64,000 nucleotides of DNA, taken from the NCBI RefSeq assembly GCF_002160015.1, contig NZ_NFJT01000001.1, positions 186,001 to 250,000 on the forward strand, in the 5' to 3' direction. Shown here piece after piece: positions 16,431-24,703 of this stretch (position 1 is the stretch's first letter; each line of letters starts with the position of its first letter). Source of the DNA: Anaerofilum sp. An201. Its GTDB lineage: Bacteria > Bacillota > Clostridia > Oscillospirales > Ruminococcaceae. The notes under the pieces were generated by a model, which was not told where the DNA came from, made no database searches, and saw only the letters and a list, made by a program, of their open reading frames with translations. The position numbers and the translations under genes are program-made.

Positions 16431-16461
16431 AAAAACAGCCCCGAAAGCGGCAGCCTTCGGG
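16430..16461 (-). terminator. Rho-independent terminator of the small XRE gene
   Basis: The minus strand folds CCCGAA against TTCGGG (16456-16461 with 16440-16445) with additional G-C pairs toward the loop, followed by a T run (16435-16430). It lies 5 bp beyond the stop codon at 16466. Confidence 0.7.
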
Positions 16462-16465
16462 ACTT

Positions 16466-16705
16466 TCATGCGCCGGTCAGCCATACCATCGACACATCCA
16501 GCACGCTGGCAAAGGTTTGCAGCTCGTAGTCGGTCACAAACCGGTCGCCGGTTTCGATCTTGCTGATGGCTTCGCGCTCGATGAGAACGCCGTGCACCTG
16601 CATCCGGGCGGCAAGCTCGGCCTGTGACAGCCGCCGGGCGGTGCGCGCCTGGTGGATACGCTCACCGGAAATGTTCTTTTTGCCGTCAAAATCGTATATT
16701 TTCAA
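16466..16705 (-). CDS. Small XRE-family DNA-binding protein
   Basis: A 79-residue protein consisting of one Cro/C1-type helix-turn-helix domain (IHQARTARRLSQAELAARMQ, then REAISKIETGDRFVTDYELQ). TTG 16705 is preferred over the upstream GTA/ATG-like frames because GGAGGTG sits 5 bp in front. Codon use and GC are like the chromosome and not like the element, so it is probably the first chromosomal gene next to the insertion. Targets are unknown. It has its own terminator. Confidence 0.75.
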   Translation of the reverse strand: MKIYDFDGKKNISGERIHQARTARRLSQAELAARMQVHGVLIEREAISKIETGDRFVTDYELQTFASVLDVSMVWLTGA

Positions 16706-16865
16706 GGCGCCACCTCCGTATTGCACCGTATTTATACCACAAAGAGAGGGCGTTTACAAGCAGGCAGTTGCAGGAAAAGGACGGCGCGCCCCGAATCCCC
16801 GGTGAAAATCACGGTTGTGCCCCAAAAAATCACCGCGCGTTCTTTTTTTGTCCACAATTATCTGG

Positions 16866-16871
16866 TATGAT
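16866..16871 (+). promoter_or_regulatory. Promoter -10 box of the two-component operon
   Basis: TATGAT lies 37 bp before the response regulator start. A T-run around 16843-16848 occupies the -35 position at 17 bp, so the -35 box is weak and an activator or autoregulation by the response regulator is possible. Confidence 0.45.
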
Positions 16872-16907
16872 ATTAATAAGTATGCAACATACAAGGAGGA
16901 ACCCGCC

Positions 16908-17597
16908 ATGCCCAAAGAGAAGATCCTGATCGTGGACGACGAGCAGAACATCTGCGAGCTTCTGCGCCTGTATTTGAATAAAGAAGGCTACGAGACGGTG
17001 CTGGCCTACGACGGCGAGGCCGCGCTGGCTGCCTTTGAGCAGCAGCATCCCGCGCTGGTGCTGCTGGATGTGATGATGCCCAAGATGGACGGCTGGGAGG
17101 TCTGCCGCCGCATCCGCGCCGCCGGCGACACCCCCGTCATCATGCTCACCGCCAAGGGCGAGACCTTCGACAAGGTGCTGGGCCTGGAGCTGGGCGCCGA
17201 CGACTATGTGGTCAAGCCCTTCGACACCAAGGAGGTGGTGGCGCGCATCAAGGCGGTGCTGCGCCGCTGCGCGCCCGGCGAGGAGGCGGAGGGCGGCGTG
17301 ATCCGCTTCGACAACCTGTCGGTGGACCTGTCCCGCTACGAGCTGAAGGTGAAGGGAAAAACCGTCGATGCGCCGCCCAAAGAGCTGGAGCTGCTGTATT
17401 ATCTCGCCAGCCATCCGAACCGCGTGTTCACCCGCGACCAGCTGCTGGACGAGGTGTGGGGGTTTGAATACTACGGCGACTCGCGCACCATCGACGTGCA
17501 CATCAAGCGCCTGCGCGAAAAGCTGGAGGGCGCCAGCGACCAGTGGACGCTGAAAACCGTGTGGGGCGTGGGCTACAAGTTTGAAGTGAAGGAGTAA
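16908..17597 (+). CDS. OmpR/PhoB-type response regulator
   Basis: A 229-residue regulator with a receiver domain (1-120; acidic DDE at 10-12, phosphoacceptor D54 in LLDVMMPKMDG, T and K positions in MLTAKGE and VVKPFD) and a C-terminal winged-helix domain (about 130-229; KELELLYYLASHPNRVFTRD, RTIDVHIKRLREKL, TVWGVGYKF). ATG 16908 follows AAGGAGG. It is encoded 6 bp before its partner histidine kinase, so it is probably phosphorylated by it and binds DNA as a dimer. The stimulus is unknown. Confidence 0.93.
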   Translation: MPKEKILIVDDEQNICELLRLYLNKEGYETVLAYDGEAALAAFEQQHPALVLLDVMMPKMDGWEVCRRIRAAGDTPVIMLTAKGETFDKVLGLELGADDYVVKPFDTKEVVARIKAVLRRCAPGEEAEGGVIRFDNLSVDLSRYELKVKGKTVDAPPKELELLYYLASHPNRVFTRDQLLDEVWGFEYYGDSRTIDVHIKRLREKLEGASDQWTLKTVWGVGYKFEVKE

Positions 17598-17603
17598 CCG
17601 CCG

Positions 17604-19076
17604 GTGTCGGTACGCAAAAGCATCAGTTCGGCATATTTCAGCATGACGGCCCTTGTGCTGGTGGCAAGCATCCTGGCGATGGGCTTTCTGCAGATGTATC
17701 TGTCGATGGAATATTTCAAAAACGACAAAAAGCAGACCCTTGCCGACATCTCGGCGGTGGCCGCCGCGCGTGCCGCACAGGAGAGCGGGGGCCTTGCCAT
17801 CTGGGCCAGCGCCGAGCCGCTGCTGCGCATGCAGAGCAGCATCAGCCTGATCGCCCAAAGCTCGGGCAATCTGGTGTTTGCCGCCGATACCGTCGGCGAT
17901 GTGGTGCTGTGCAGCGAGGGCGACACCTGCGCGCACACCGGCACGGTGTCGGACAAGATCCTGCGCCAGATCCGCCAGAACGGCAGCTATTTCGAGCTGG
18001 GCACGCTGGGCGGCGTGTGCAGCCAGCGCTACTACACCTACGCCCGCCCGCTCTACGACGCCGACAGCCAGCTGGTGGGCTATGTGTTCGCCTCGGCCGA
18101 TTCGGCGGCGATGGGCGTGTTCGTCAGCGACATGTTCTCGTCCTTCGTGCTGTCGGCCGGCCTGATGCTGCTGGTGGCCAGCGTGCTGTCCATCCTGCTC
18201 ACCTCCCGCCTCACCACGCCGCTGCGCCGCATCGCGGCGGCTGCGCGCAAGTTCGGCAGCGGCGATTTCTCGGTGCGCGTGCCGGTGGAGGGGGACGACG
18301 AGGTGGCCCAGCTGGCCCAGACCTTCAACAACATGGCGCGCAGTTTGGAGACGATCGACTCCTCCCGCTCCAGCTTCATGGGCAACATCGCCCACGAGCT
18401 GCGCACCCCGATGACCACCATCAAGGGCTTCATCGACGGCATGCTGGACGGCACCATCCCGCCCGAAATGCAGCAGCACTACCTGTCGCTGGTGTCGCAG
18501 GAGGTGGGGCGTCTGGCGCGGCTCACCCAGAGCATGCTGGACATCACCAAGCTGGAGGCGGGCGAATATAAGGTGAACGCCGCCAGCTACGACGTGTGGG
18601 AGACGATCACCTCGGTGGTGCTCAGCGCCGAGCAGCGCATCACCGAGCACGGCATCCAGATCGAGGGCCTCGCGCCCACCAGGACCATCGTCTACGCCGA
18701 CGCCGACCTCGTGTACCAGGTGGTGTACAACATCTTCGACAACGCCCTCAAGTTCACGCCGGACGGCGGCACCATCTCGCTGTCGGTCACAAAGACGGGC
18801 GGCATGGTCACCGTCGGCATCCGCAACACCGGCACGGGCATCAGCCCCGACGCGCTGCCCTTTGTTTTCGACCGCTTCTACAAAGAGGACAAGAGCCGCC
18901 GCCTGCACGGGCGCGGCAACGGGCTGGGCCTGCACATCTGCAAGGTGCTGGTGGGGCTGTCCGGCGGCAAGATCTGGGCCGAGAGCGAGCAGGGCCAATG
19001 GTGCCAGTTCAGCTTCACGCTGCCCTGCGAAGCGCCCGCGGCGCCGCCCAAAAACGGCAGAGGTTCCCACCGCTGA
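17604..19076 (+). CDS. Membrane sensor histidine kinase
   Basis: A 490-residue kinase starting at GTG 17604 behind AAGGAG. Two membrane helices (about 12-32 and 178-198) bracket an extracytoplasmic sensor of about 145 residues with three cysteines (CSEGDTC and GVCSQ), then a HAMP linker, a HisKA domain with H264 in NIAHELRTPM, and a HATPase domain (NIFDNALKF and GRGNGLGLHI). It should phosphorylate the adjacent response regulator. The paired cysteines in the sensor could form a disulfide. What it senses is not apparent. Confidence 0.92.
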   Translation: MSVRKSISSAYFSMTALVLVASILAMGFLQMYLSMEYFKNDKKQTLADISAVAAARAAQESGGLAIWASAEPLLRMQSSISLIAQSSGNLVFAADTVGDVVLCSEGDTCAHTGTVSDKILRQIRQNGSYFELGTLGGVCSQRYYTYARPLYDADSQLVGYVFASADSAAMGVFVSDMFSSFVLSAGLMLLVASVLSILLTSRLTTPLRRIAAAARKFGSGDFSVRVPVEGDDEVAQLAQTFNNMARSLETIDSSRSSFMGNIAHELRTPMTTIKGFIDGMLDGTIPPEMQQHYLSLVSQEVGRLARLTQSMLDITKLEAGEYKVNAASYDVWETITSVVLSAEQRITEHGIQIEGLAPTRTIVYADADLVYQVVYNIFDNALKFTPDGGTISLSVTKTGGMVTVGIRNTGTGISPDALPFVFDRFYKEDKSRRLHGRGNGLGLHICKVLVGLSGGKIWAESEQGQWCQFSFTLPCEAPAAPPKNGRGSHR

Positions 19077-19077
19077 G

Positions 19078-19106
19078 TTGCTTTTTTGGGAAAATTGGGG
19101 TAAAAT
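19078..19106 (+). promoter_or_regulatory. Promoter of the rpe-rnf operon
   Basis: TTGCTT (19078-19083), a 17-bp spacer and TAAAAT (19101-19106) begin right after the kinase stop codon. A short TGCCC/GGGCA hairpin (19116-19130) lies in the leader. It would give rpe and the Rnf-like genes a promoter separate from the two-component pair. Confidence 0.55.
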
Positions 19107-19181
19107 AAAGCAGAATGCCCAAAACGGGCACCGTTTGCAATGGATAGTAAGGGGCAAGTTCCCGTTTTTCAGGAGGCCAAT

Positions 19182-19850
19182 ATGACCAAGATCAGTCCTT
19201 CCATCCTGGCCGCGGATTTTGCGCGGCTGGGGGAGCAGTGCCGGATGGTGCTGGAGGCCGGGGCCGATATGCTGCACATCGACGTGATGGACGGCCATTT
19301 CGTGCCCAACCTCTCGCTGGGGGTGCCGGTGCTGCAGTCGCTGCACGCCGCGCTGCCCCAGGCATACTACGACGTACATCTGATGATCACCGATCCGCTG
19401 CGCTATGTGCCGGCGTTCGCCGGGGTGGGCGCGGATCTCATCACCTTCCACCTGGAAGCCGACAGCCCCGCCGGCGACACCATCCGCGCCATCCGCGAGG
19501 CAAACTGCGCGGTGGGCGTGTCCATCAAGCCGGGCACCCCGGCCGAGGCGGTGTTCCCGCTGCTGGAGCAGGTGGACATGGTGCTGGTGATGAGCGTGGA
19601 GCCGGGCTTCGGCGGCCAGAGCTTTCTGCCCGGCGCGCTGGACAAGATCGCCGCCATCCGCGCCGAAGCGGACCGCCGCGGCCGGAAGCAGCTGATGGTG
19701 CAGGTGGACGGCGGCGTGAACGCCGCCACCGGCCGCGCCTGCCGCGAAGCGGGGGCGGATGTGCTGGTGGCGGGCAGCGCCGTGTTCCTGGCGGCCGACC
19801 CCGCCGCCGCCCTGTGTGAACTGCGGGAAGGAGGGGTCGAGCGTGCCTGA
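19182..19850 (+). CDS. rpe: Ribulose-phosphate 3-epimerase
   Basis: A 222-residue TIM-barrel enzyme that interconverts ribulose 5-phosphate and xylulose 5-phosphate in the pentose phosphate pathway. Diagnostic motifs are SPSILAADF at the N-terminus, HIDVMDGHFVPN with the metal-binding His and Asp, VHLMI, MSVEPGFGGQ and VDGGVN. ATG 19182 follows AGGAGG. Its last 8 bp overlap the GTG start of the next gene, so rpe and the Rnf-like genes are translated together. Confidence 0.95.
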   Translation: MTKISPSILAADFARLGEQCRMVLEAGADMLHIDVMDGHFVPNLSLGVPVLQSLHAALPQAYYDVHLMITDPLRYVPAFAGVGADLITFHLEADSPAGDTIRAIREANCAVGVSIKPGTPAEAVFPLLEQVDMVLVMSVEPGFGGQSFLPGALDKIAAIRAEADRRGRKQLMVQVDGGVNAATGRACREAGADVLVAGSAVFLAADPAAALCELREGGVERA

Positions 19851-20844
19851 ACGTGCTGTGCGCGTGGTGCATGAGGGCCACGCGCTGAACCGGGACTATC
19901 TGGCCATGATGGTGCCTCTGATGGCCTGGCCGGTGTTCCTGTACGGCTGGCGTCCGGTGGCGCTGTGTGCGGCGGCGCTGGTCACCGCCCGCATCTGCGA
20001 CTGGCTGGGCGCAAAGCTGCTGAGCCACCGCTACGATCCCACCGAGAACAGCAGCCTGCTGTACGCCGTGCTGCTGGTGATGCTGATGCCCGCCACGGTG
20101 CCCTACTATGTGGTGGTGGTGTCCACCGCGGTGGCGGTGCTGATCGCGAAGGAAGCGTTCGGCGGCTATGGGGCGCATCCGTTCCATCCCACAGCGGTGG
20201 GGTATGTGGCGGCGGTCATCAGCTGGCCGCAGTATCTGCTGCGCTATCCCACCCCCTTCCAGGGCGCGCTGCCGCTGTGGGGCGGCATGGACAATGTGCT
20301 GTACAGCGACGGCATCAGCCAGGTGATGAGCACCGGCGGCACGCCGGCGGTGGAGCGGCTGGACCTGCTGCTGGGCAACTATGCCGGCGCGATGGGCACC
20401 GGCCCCGCCCTGATCATTCTGGCCTGCGGCCTGCTTTTGCTGCTGCGCCGCCGCATCAATGTGGTGGTGCCGGCGAGCTTTTTGCTGGCGGCGGGCCTGA
20501 TGGTGTGGTGCTTCCCCCGCATCGGCAATGCGTCCGGCTGGCTGTGGCAGGACGTTTCGCTGCGCCTGTCCGCGCTGCAGTTCGAGATGCTCAGCGGCGG
20601 CATGCTGTTCGGCGCGGTGTTCCTGTGCTGCGAGCCGTCCACCTGCCCCAAAAATCTGCTGGCACAGCTCATCTACGGGCTGCTGCTGGGCGTACTGAGC
20701 ATGATGTACCGCTATTTCGGCAGCTATGAGGTGGGCGTGTGCTTCGCGCTGCTCATCATGAACGCTGCTTCCAGCTATATCGACCGGGCGGTCATCCGCC
20801 TGGCAAACCGCAAGGGGGTGATCCGCCGTGGCAATGTGGGCTAA
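19843..20844 (+). CDS. rnfD: RnfD-like membrane subunit
   Basis: A 333-residue polytopic protein of the RnfD/NqrB family. Conserved segments include RYDPTENSS, GGYGAHPFHPTAVGY and LLLGNYAGAMG. The motif STGGT (T167 last) matches the S/T-G-x-T site where FMN is attached through threonine. Start GTG 19843 follows AAGGAGG and overlaps rpe. In full Rnf complexes RnfD works with RnfC, G, E, A and B to couple ferredoxin:NAD electron flow to ion transport. Here only E and A follow. Confidence 0.85.
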   Translation: MPERAVRVVHEGHALNRDYLAMMVPLMAWPVFLYGWRPVALCAAALVTARICDWLGAKLLSHRYDPTENSSLLYAVLLVMLMPATVPYYVVVVSTAVAVLIAKEAFGGYGAHPFHPTAVGYVAAVISWPQYLLRYPTPFQGALPLWGGMDNVLYSDGISQVMSTGGTPAVERLDLLLGNYAGAMGTGPALIILACGLLLLLRRRINVVVPASFLLAAGLMVWCFPRIGNASGWLWQDVSLRLSALQFEMLSGGMLFGAVFLCCEPSTCPKNLLAQLIYGLLLGVLSMMYRYFGSYEVGVCFALLIMNAASSYIDRAVIRLANRKGVIRRGNVG

Positions 20845-21478
20845 GCGCATCGTGCATCTGAACGAGAATTTCGTGGCGATCTCCCGGCGCGACCGCGTGT
20901 TCCTGAACAACCCCGTCGTGATGAACGGCGTGGGCCTTGCGCCGCTGGTCATCGCGGCCACCACCGGCCTGAACGCGCTGATGCTGTCGGTGGCGGTGCT
21001 GCTGATGATCACCCCCACGCGGGTGCTGTCGGCGCTGGTGTGCCGCTGGGTGCGGTTCCGCGCGCTGGTGTACTGCCTGTCGGCGGCGGTGGTGTATATC
21101 GGGGCATACTATTGCATGCAGGCGTGGTTCAGCGTGGAGGTCACCTATCTGGGCATGTACCTGCCGCTGCTGGTGGTGGAGCCGATCGTGATCCGCCGCT
21201 ATGAGCAGCCGGCGCCCGAAAAGATCTCCAGCGCGCTGAAAAAGGGCCTGCTGAATACGGCCGGCTATGTGCTGGTGATTTTGCTGGTGGGCATGCTGCG
21301 CGAGCTGCTGGCGCAGGGCGCGCTGTTCGGACAGCCCCTGTTCGACGGCTCGATCCTGCCCCTGTCCCAGCTGGCCGCCGGCGGCTTTATCGTTGTGGGC
21401 GTGCTGTGCGCGGTGTGGCGCGGCGCGGTGAACCTTGTGAAAAAGCGGGTGAATATGGAGGCGAAAAAATACCAATGA
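20828..21478 (+). CDS. rnfE: RnfE-like membrane subunit lacking Fe-S cysteines
   Basis: A 216-residue, six-helix Rnf-Nqr family protein. The block NPVVMNGVGLAPLVIAAT aligns with the usual N-P-V-L-x-LGLCP segment, and LPLLVVEPIVIRR with the usual VNC-I-x-GR segment. Both cysteines that normally bind the intramembrane iron centre are absent (Ala and Pro instead). The later MLRELLAQGALFGQPLFDG block is typical of RnfE. GTG 20828 follows AGGGGGTGAT and overlaps rnfD. It ends with ATGA overlap into the rnfA-like gene. Electron transfer by this subunit in the usual way seems unlikely. Confidence 0.75.
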   Translation: MAMWAKRIVHLNENFVAISRRDRVFLNNPVVMNGVGLAPLVIAATTGLNALMLSVAVLLMITPTRVLSALVCRWVRFRALVYCLSAAVVYIGAYYCMQAWFSVEVTYLGMYLPLLVVEPIVIRRYEQPAPEKISSALKKGLLNTAGYVLVILLVGMLRELLAQGALFGQPLFDGSILPLSQLAAGGFIVVGVLCAVWRGAVNLVKKRVNMEAKKYQ

Positions 21479-22086
21479 ATATCGTAGTACAGACCATATC
21501 CACCTTTTTCCTCTATGCGGTGGGCGCGGTGTTCGCCCAGAACGCGGTGTTCAGCCGTTCGCTGGGCGTGTCCCGCCTGGTGAAGATGGTGGGCGAGGCG
21601 TCCTCCGACAACCTGCTGTTCTGCGGCCTGCTGTGCCTGGTGCAGGTGATCAGCGCCCCGCTGGCCTGGATGGCCAACCGCTGGATCCTCACGCCGCTGT
21701 CCTTCCGCGCGGCGGTCCGCCCGCTGGTGCTGGTGCTGTGCAGCGCGGCGGCGCTGGGCATCGTGATCGTGGTGTGCAGCGCACTGCGCCGTCCCTCCAC
21801 CTCGCGGGTGGCGCAGCTGCTGCCGATGGCCACCTTCAACTGCGCCGTGATCGGCTGCCTGCTGGTGACCACCATCCAGAACTTCACGCTGGTGCAGACG
21901 CTGGGCTTTGCGGTGGGTTCCGGCGCCGGCTATACGCTGGCGGTGCTGGCCGTCACCGAGGGCCAGCGCAAGCTGCAGGCGCGCGCCGTCCCCGCGGTGT
22001 TCCGCGGCCTGCCGGTGACGCTGCTGTACATCGGCATCCTTGCACTGGCCATCTATGGATTCACCGGACACACGGCGGCATTTTGA
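21475..22086 (+). CDS. rnfA: RnfA-like membrane subunit with degenerate N-terminal motif
   Basis: A 203-residue, six-helix protein. The C-terminal blocks GSGAGYTLAVL and VPAVFRGLPVTLLYIGI are clearly RnfA-like. The first conserved segment reads NAVFSRSLGVSR, missing the residues containing the usual Cys of LGICPF. The second, TFNCAVIG, keeps its Cys. One of the two expected cysteine ligands is therefore left. ATG overlaps the rnfE stop (ATGA). It is the last Rnf-like gene; rnfB, rnfC and rnfG are not nearby. Confidence 0.78.
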   Translation: MNIVVQTISTFFLYAVGAVFAQNAVFSRSLGVSRLVKMVGEASSDNLLFCGLLCLVQVISAPLAWMANRWILTPLSFRAAVRPLVLVLCSAAALGIVIVVCSALRRPSTSRVAQLLPMATFNCAVIGCLLVTTIQNFTLVQTLGFAVGSGAGYTLAVLAVTEGQRKLQARAVPAVFRGLPVTLLYIGILALAIYGFTGHTAAF

Positions 22087-22104
22087 CGAAAGGCGGCGGG
22101 ACCA

Positions 22105-23226
22105 ATGAAACAAAAAGGAAAAAAGATCAAGCGCTATAAGGGCGCTTTTGATACGCGCGGCCATCGGGTGCGCCGCGTGCTGACAGCCATCGTGGTGATT
22201 GCGCTGCTGTTTGTGGGCGGATACTTCATCGCCCGCCCGCTGCTGGATGCAGGGGCGCACCTGTGGTATTTCGGCCTGGGCGGGGCCGACAGCTCCAGCC
22301 AGCCGCAGCCCTCCTCGTCCAGCCCCGAGGCGCCGCAGCCCACCGCCGCCCCCACCCCGACGCCGACCCCGGCGCCGCAGGAAAGCGGGGACTGGGCCAT
22401 CGTGACGGCGCCGCAGATGTCCACCCCCGAGCAGGCCGCCACCACCGCGCAGGCGCTGGCGGAAAAGGGCGTGACCCACGTGGTGGTGCAGCTGAAGGAC
22501 AGCGAGGGCACCGTGTGGTACGCCTCGGCGGTGGAAAGCGCCGCCCGCAGCCTGTCAGAAACGCCCATCGACGCCGCGGCGGCCGCCGAGGCCATCCGCG
22601 ATGCCGGCATGACGCCGGTGGCCGGTGTGTGCGCCTACCGCGACCCGCTGGCTCCCTACGCCGACAAGTCGATGGCGGTGCAGTACGCCGGAGAGGAGGG
22701 CGTGCTGTGGCTGGACAATTCGCCCGCCAACAACGGCAAGCCCTGGCTGAACCCCTATTCCGAGACCGCGCGCGCCTATGTGCAGGCCATCGCGCTGGAA
22801 ACGGTGGAGCTGGGCTTTGAGCAGGTGCTGTTCACCGACATGACCCTGCCCGATGTGCGCAGCACCTCCAGCGCAAACTTCGGCAACACCACCGGCCTGG
22901 AGCCGGGCGCGCTGTTCACCCAGACGGTGGAGGCGCTGCAGACGGCCCTGGCCGAACAGAACGCGGTGTGCTGGTTTGCCTATCCGGCGGCCAGCGTTTC
23001 CGGCGAGGATCTGCACCTGACCGGCGCGCCTGTCTCCACCTTCGGCATGGAAAACCTGCTCGTGCTGCTGCCCGACGACGCGGAGGACCCCGCCGCCGTC
23101 CTGCACAGCTGTGCCGGCGCGGCCGAGACGGTGGTGTTCGGCATGGAAAGCGGGCAGACCCCGGCCGACGACCTGCGCGCAGCAGCCGAAGAGGAAGGCT
23201 ATCAGGGGGCGGTGATCGGCGAATGA
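22105..23226 (+). CDS. DUF4015/GH-like lipoprotein-type or membrane-anchored protein
   Basis: A 373-residue protein with a basic N-terminus, one membrane anchor (about 27-45), a Pro/Ser/Thr-rich spacer (70-92) and an extracytoplasmic alpha/beta-barrel-like domain. Segments AGVCAYRDPLAP, GKPWLNPYSETARAYVQAI and LGFEQVLFTDMTLPD follow the pattern of the putative glycosidase family DUF4015, though the usual DYIRFP end is altered to DMTLPD. It may act on cell-wall or capsule glycans. It is 18 bp behind rnfA and overlaps the next gene by four bases, so it is in the same operon. Confidence 0.7.
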   Translation: MKQKGKKIKRYKGAFDTRGHRVRRVLTAIVVIALLFVGGYFIARPLLDAGAHLWYFGLGGADSSSQPQPSSSSPEAPQPTAAPTPTPTPAPQESGDWAIVTAPQMSTPEQAATTAQALAEKGVTHVVVQLKDSEGTVWYASAVESAARSLSETPIDAAAAAEAIRDAGMTPVAGVCAYRDPLAPYADKSMAVQYAGEEGVLWLDNSPANNGKPWLNPYSETARAYVQAIALETVELGFEQVLFTDMTLPDVRSTSSANFGNTTGLEPGALFTQTVEALQTALAEQNAVCWFAYPAASVSGEDLHLTGAPVSTFGMENLLVLLPDDAEDPAAVLHSCAGAAETVVFGMESGQTPADDLRAAAEEEGYQGAVIGE

Positions 23227-23675
23227 CCACCGTGGTGCGCGCCGTGCGCCCCGAGGATGCCGACACGATGTATGCTCTGGGCTGCGAGGCGGCCGGCGTC
23301 CGTCTGGACCGGCAGGTGTTCGATGTGATGTTCAAAAGCTGCCTGTCCAGCTCCCAGCACAGGGCGGTGCTGGTGATGATGGACGAGCTTCCCGCCGGCT
23401 GGGGCGAGCTGGAGATCAGCTATTCGATGATGTCGCCCGGCCTCACCGCCACCCTTGCCGAGCTGTATATCCGCCCCGCCTACCGCAGCCGGGGCGCGGG
23501 GCGCGCGGCGCTGATCCATCTGGCCGAGACCGCCCGCCGCATGGGATGCCGCCAGATGCTGGCCACCTGCAGCCGCGTCAACCTGCGCAGCCGCGATTTC
23601 CTCGAGCAGAACGGCTTCTGCATGGGCCGGGTGCAGTTTGAACACCCGCTGTCCGCGCCGGATCGCAGTGAATAA
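23223..23675 (+). CDS. GNAT-family N-acetyltransferase
   Basis: A 150-residue acetyltransferase. The acetyl-CoA binding motif is LYIRPAYRSRGAGRAALIHL (residues about 80-100) and the C-terminal pattern SRDFLEQNGF is typical of GNAT folds. It starts at ATG 23223 inside the stop of the preceding gene (ATGA). The substrate cannot be deduced. It ends the rpe-rnf operon. A GC-rich hairpin (23687-23696 with 23709-23718) follows. Confidence 0.85.
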   Translation: MTTVVRAVRPEDADTMYALGCEAAGVRLDRQVFDVMFKSCLSSSQHRAVLVMMDELPAGWGELEISYSMMSPGLTATLAELYIRPAYRSRGAGRAALIHLAETARRMGCRQMLATCSRVNLRSRDFLEQNGFCMGRVQFEHPLSAPDRSE

Positions 23676-23686
23676 ACGAAGCATAC

Positions 23687-23718
23687 AGGCCGTCCGGCAG
23701 CATTTGTCCGGGCGGCCT
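23687..23718 (+). terminator. GC-rich hairpin after the GNAT gene
   Basis: AGGCCGTCCG (23687-23696) pairs with CGGGCGGCCT (23709-23718), with one G-T pair. No T tract follows, so it is a weak or processed terminator at best. Confidence 0.45.
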
Positions 23719-23755
23719 GCCGTTGCATATGTGCATTCTGTACAGGGAGAAACCA

Positions 23756-24586
23756 ATGAAATTGTACAATACATCCAGTATCCACACCCACACCACCTTC
23801 TGCGACGGCAAGAACACCCCCGCGGAGATGGCCGCCGCGGCCGCTGCACAGGGGCTTCGCACGCTGGGCTTTTCCGGCCACCAGCCGCTGCCGCATGTAA
23901 ACGAATGGTCGATGACGGAAGAAAACCTCCCGCGCTACCGCGCAGAGGTCGAGCGCCTGCGCGCAGAATGGGCCGGACGGCTGGACATCCTGCTGGGCCT
24001 GGAATACGACTGGTGCACCGGCCCGCGGCGGCCGGAAGGCTTCGACTACTGGATCGGCAGCACGCACATCCTGCGCGGTCCGGCCAACGGCAGGCTCTAC
24101 GAGGTGGACGAGTCCACCCGGCAGATGCAGGCCTGCATCCGGGACGGCTTTGAAGGCGACACCGCCGCGATGCTGCGCGCCTACTACCGGCAGGTGGTGG
24201 AGGTGGCGCAAATGCGGCCGGATGTGCTGGGCCATTTCGACCTGATCGTCAAGACCAACCGGGACGGCTGCCTGTTCGACGAGGACGGCGAGGAATACCG
24301 CGCCATCGCCGGCGAAGCGCTGGACGCCTGCATCGAGCTGGGGGTTTGCTTTGAGATGAACACCGGCGCGGTCTGGCGCGGCTGGCGGAAGGACGCTTAC
24401 CCGGCCGACTGGATTCTCCGGCGGATGGCACAGGCAGACGCCCGTCTCACTCTCACCGCCGACGCCCACGAGACCGCCGCGCTGCGGTTCGGCTATGAGC
24501 GGGCCGCCGCCCGCGCCGCCGCCGCAGGGGTCCGAACGCTGTGGGTCTGCACGGCGCAGGGCTGGCAGCGCTGTGCCGCCGAATAA
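23756..24586 (+). CDS. PHP-domain phosphatase (HisJ-like)
   Basis: A 276-residue PHP hydrolase. Metal-binding segments are visible: HTHTTFCDG near the N-terminus, GFSGHQP, GLEYDW, GSTHIL, LGHFDLI and TADAHE. This is the layout of histidinol-phosphatase HisJ, which dephosphorylates L-histidinol phosphate in histidine synthesis. No other his genes are near, so a different phosphoester could be the substrate. ATG 23756 follows GGGAGA; an upstream ATG without a site was rejected. Confidence 0.85.
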   Translation: MKLYNTSSIHTHTTFCDGKNTPAEMAAAAAAQGLRTLGFSGHQPLPHVNEWSMTEENLPRYRAEVERLRAEWAGRLDILLGLEYDWCTGPRRPEGFDYWIGSTHILRGPANGRLYEVDESTRQMQACIRDGFEGDTAAMLRAYYRQVVEVAQMRPDVLGHFDLIVKTNRDGCLFDEDGEEYRAIAGEALDACIELGVCFEMNTGAVWRGWRKDAYPADWILRRMAQADARLTLTADAHETAALRFGYERAAARAAAAGVRTLWVCTAQGWQRCAAE

Positions 24587-24612
24587 AAAAAGACCCCGGC
24601 AAATGCCGGAGC
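24585..24612 (-). terminator. Terminator of the histidine phosphatase gene
   Basis: On the minus strand a CTCCGGCA/TGCCGGGG stem is followed by seven T residues (24591-24585). It overlaps the stop codon of the convergent PHP gene. Confidence 0.75.
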
Positions 24613-24654
24613 CTGTCGCTCGTGGAAAAAGCGGTGGATGGTGCTGCCCCCAAT

Positions 24655-24682
24655 GGAACGCCTTCCCCCCAGGGGGGGGAGC
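24655..24682. repeat. Copy of the CCTTCCCCCC-GGGGGGG intergenic repeat
   Basis: A C-run/G-run dyad CCTTCCCCCC followed by AGGGGGGGAGCC matches the inner part of the repeat cluster at 34973-35185. It lies in the 117-bp gap between the phosphatase gene and its terminator. Confidence 0.6.
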
Positions 24683-24703
24683 CAATGGCCCGTCCTCGAA
24701 AAA

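Noticed and set aside
16830-19451. Very long minus-strand open frame (873 codons) opposite the two-component genes
   Set aside because: It is the complement of strongly coding GC-rich genes with intact motifs on the plus strand; its composition is His/Gln/Arg/Ala-rich as expected for an antisense shadow.
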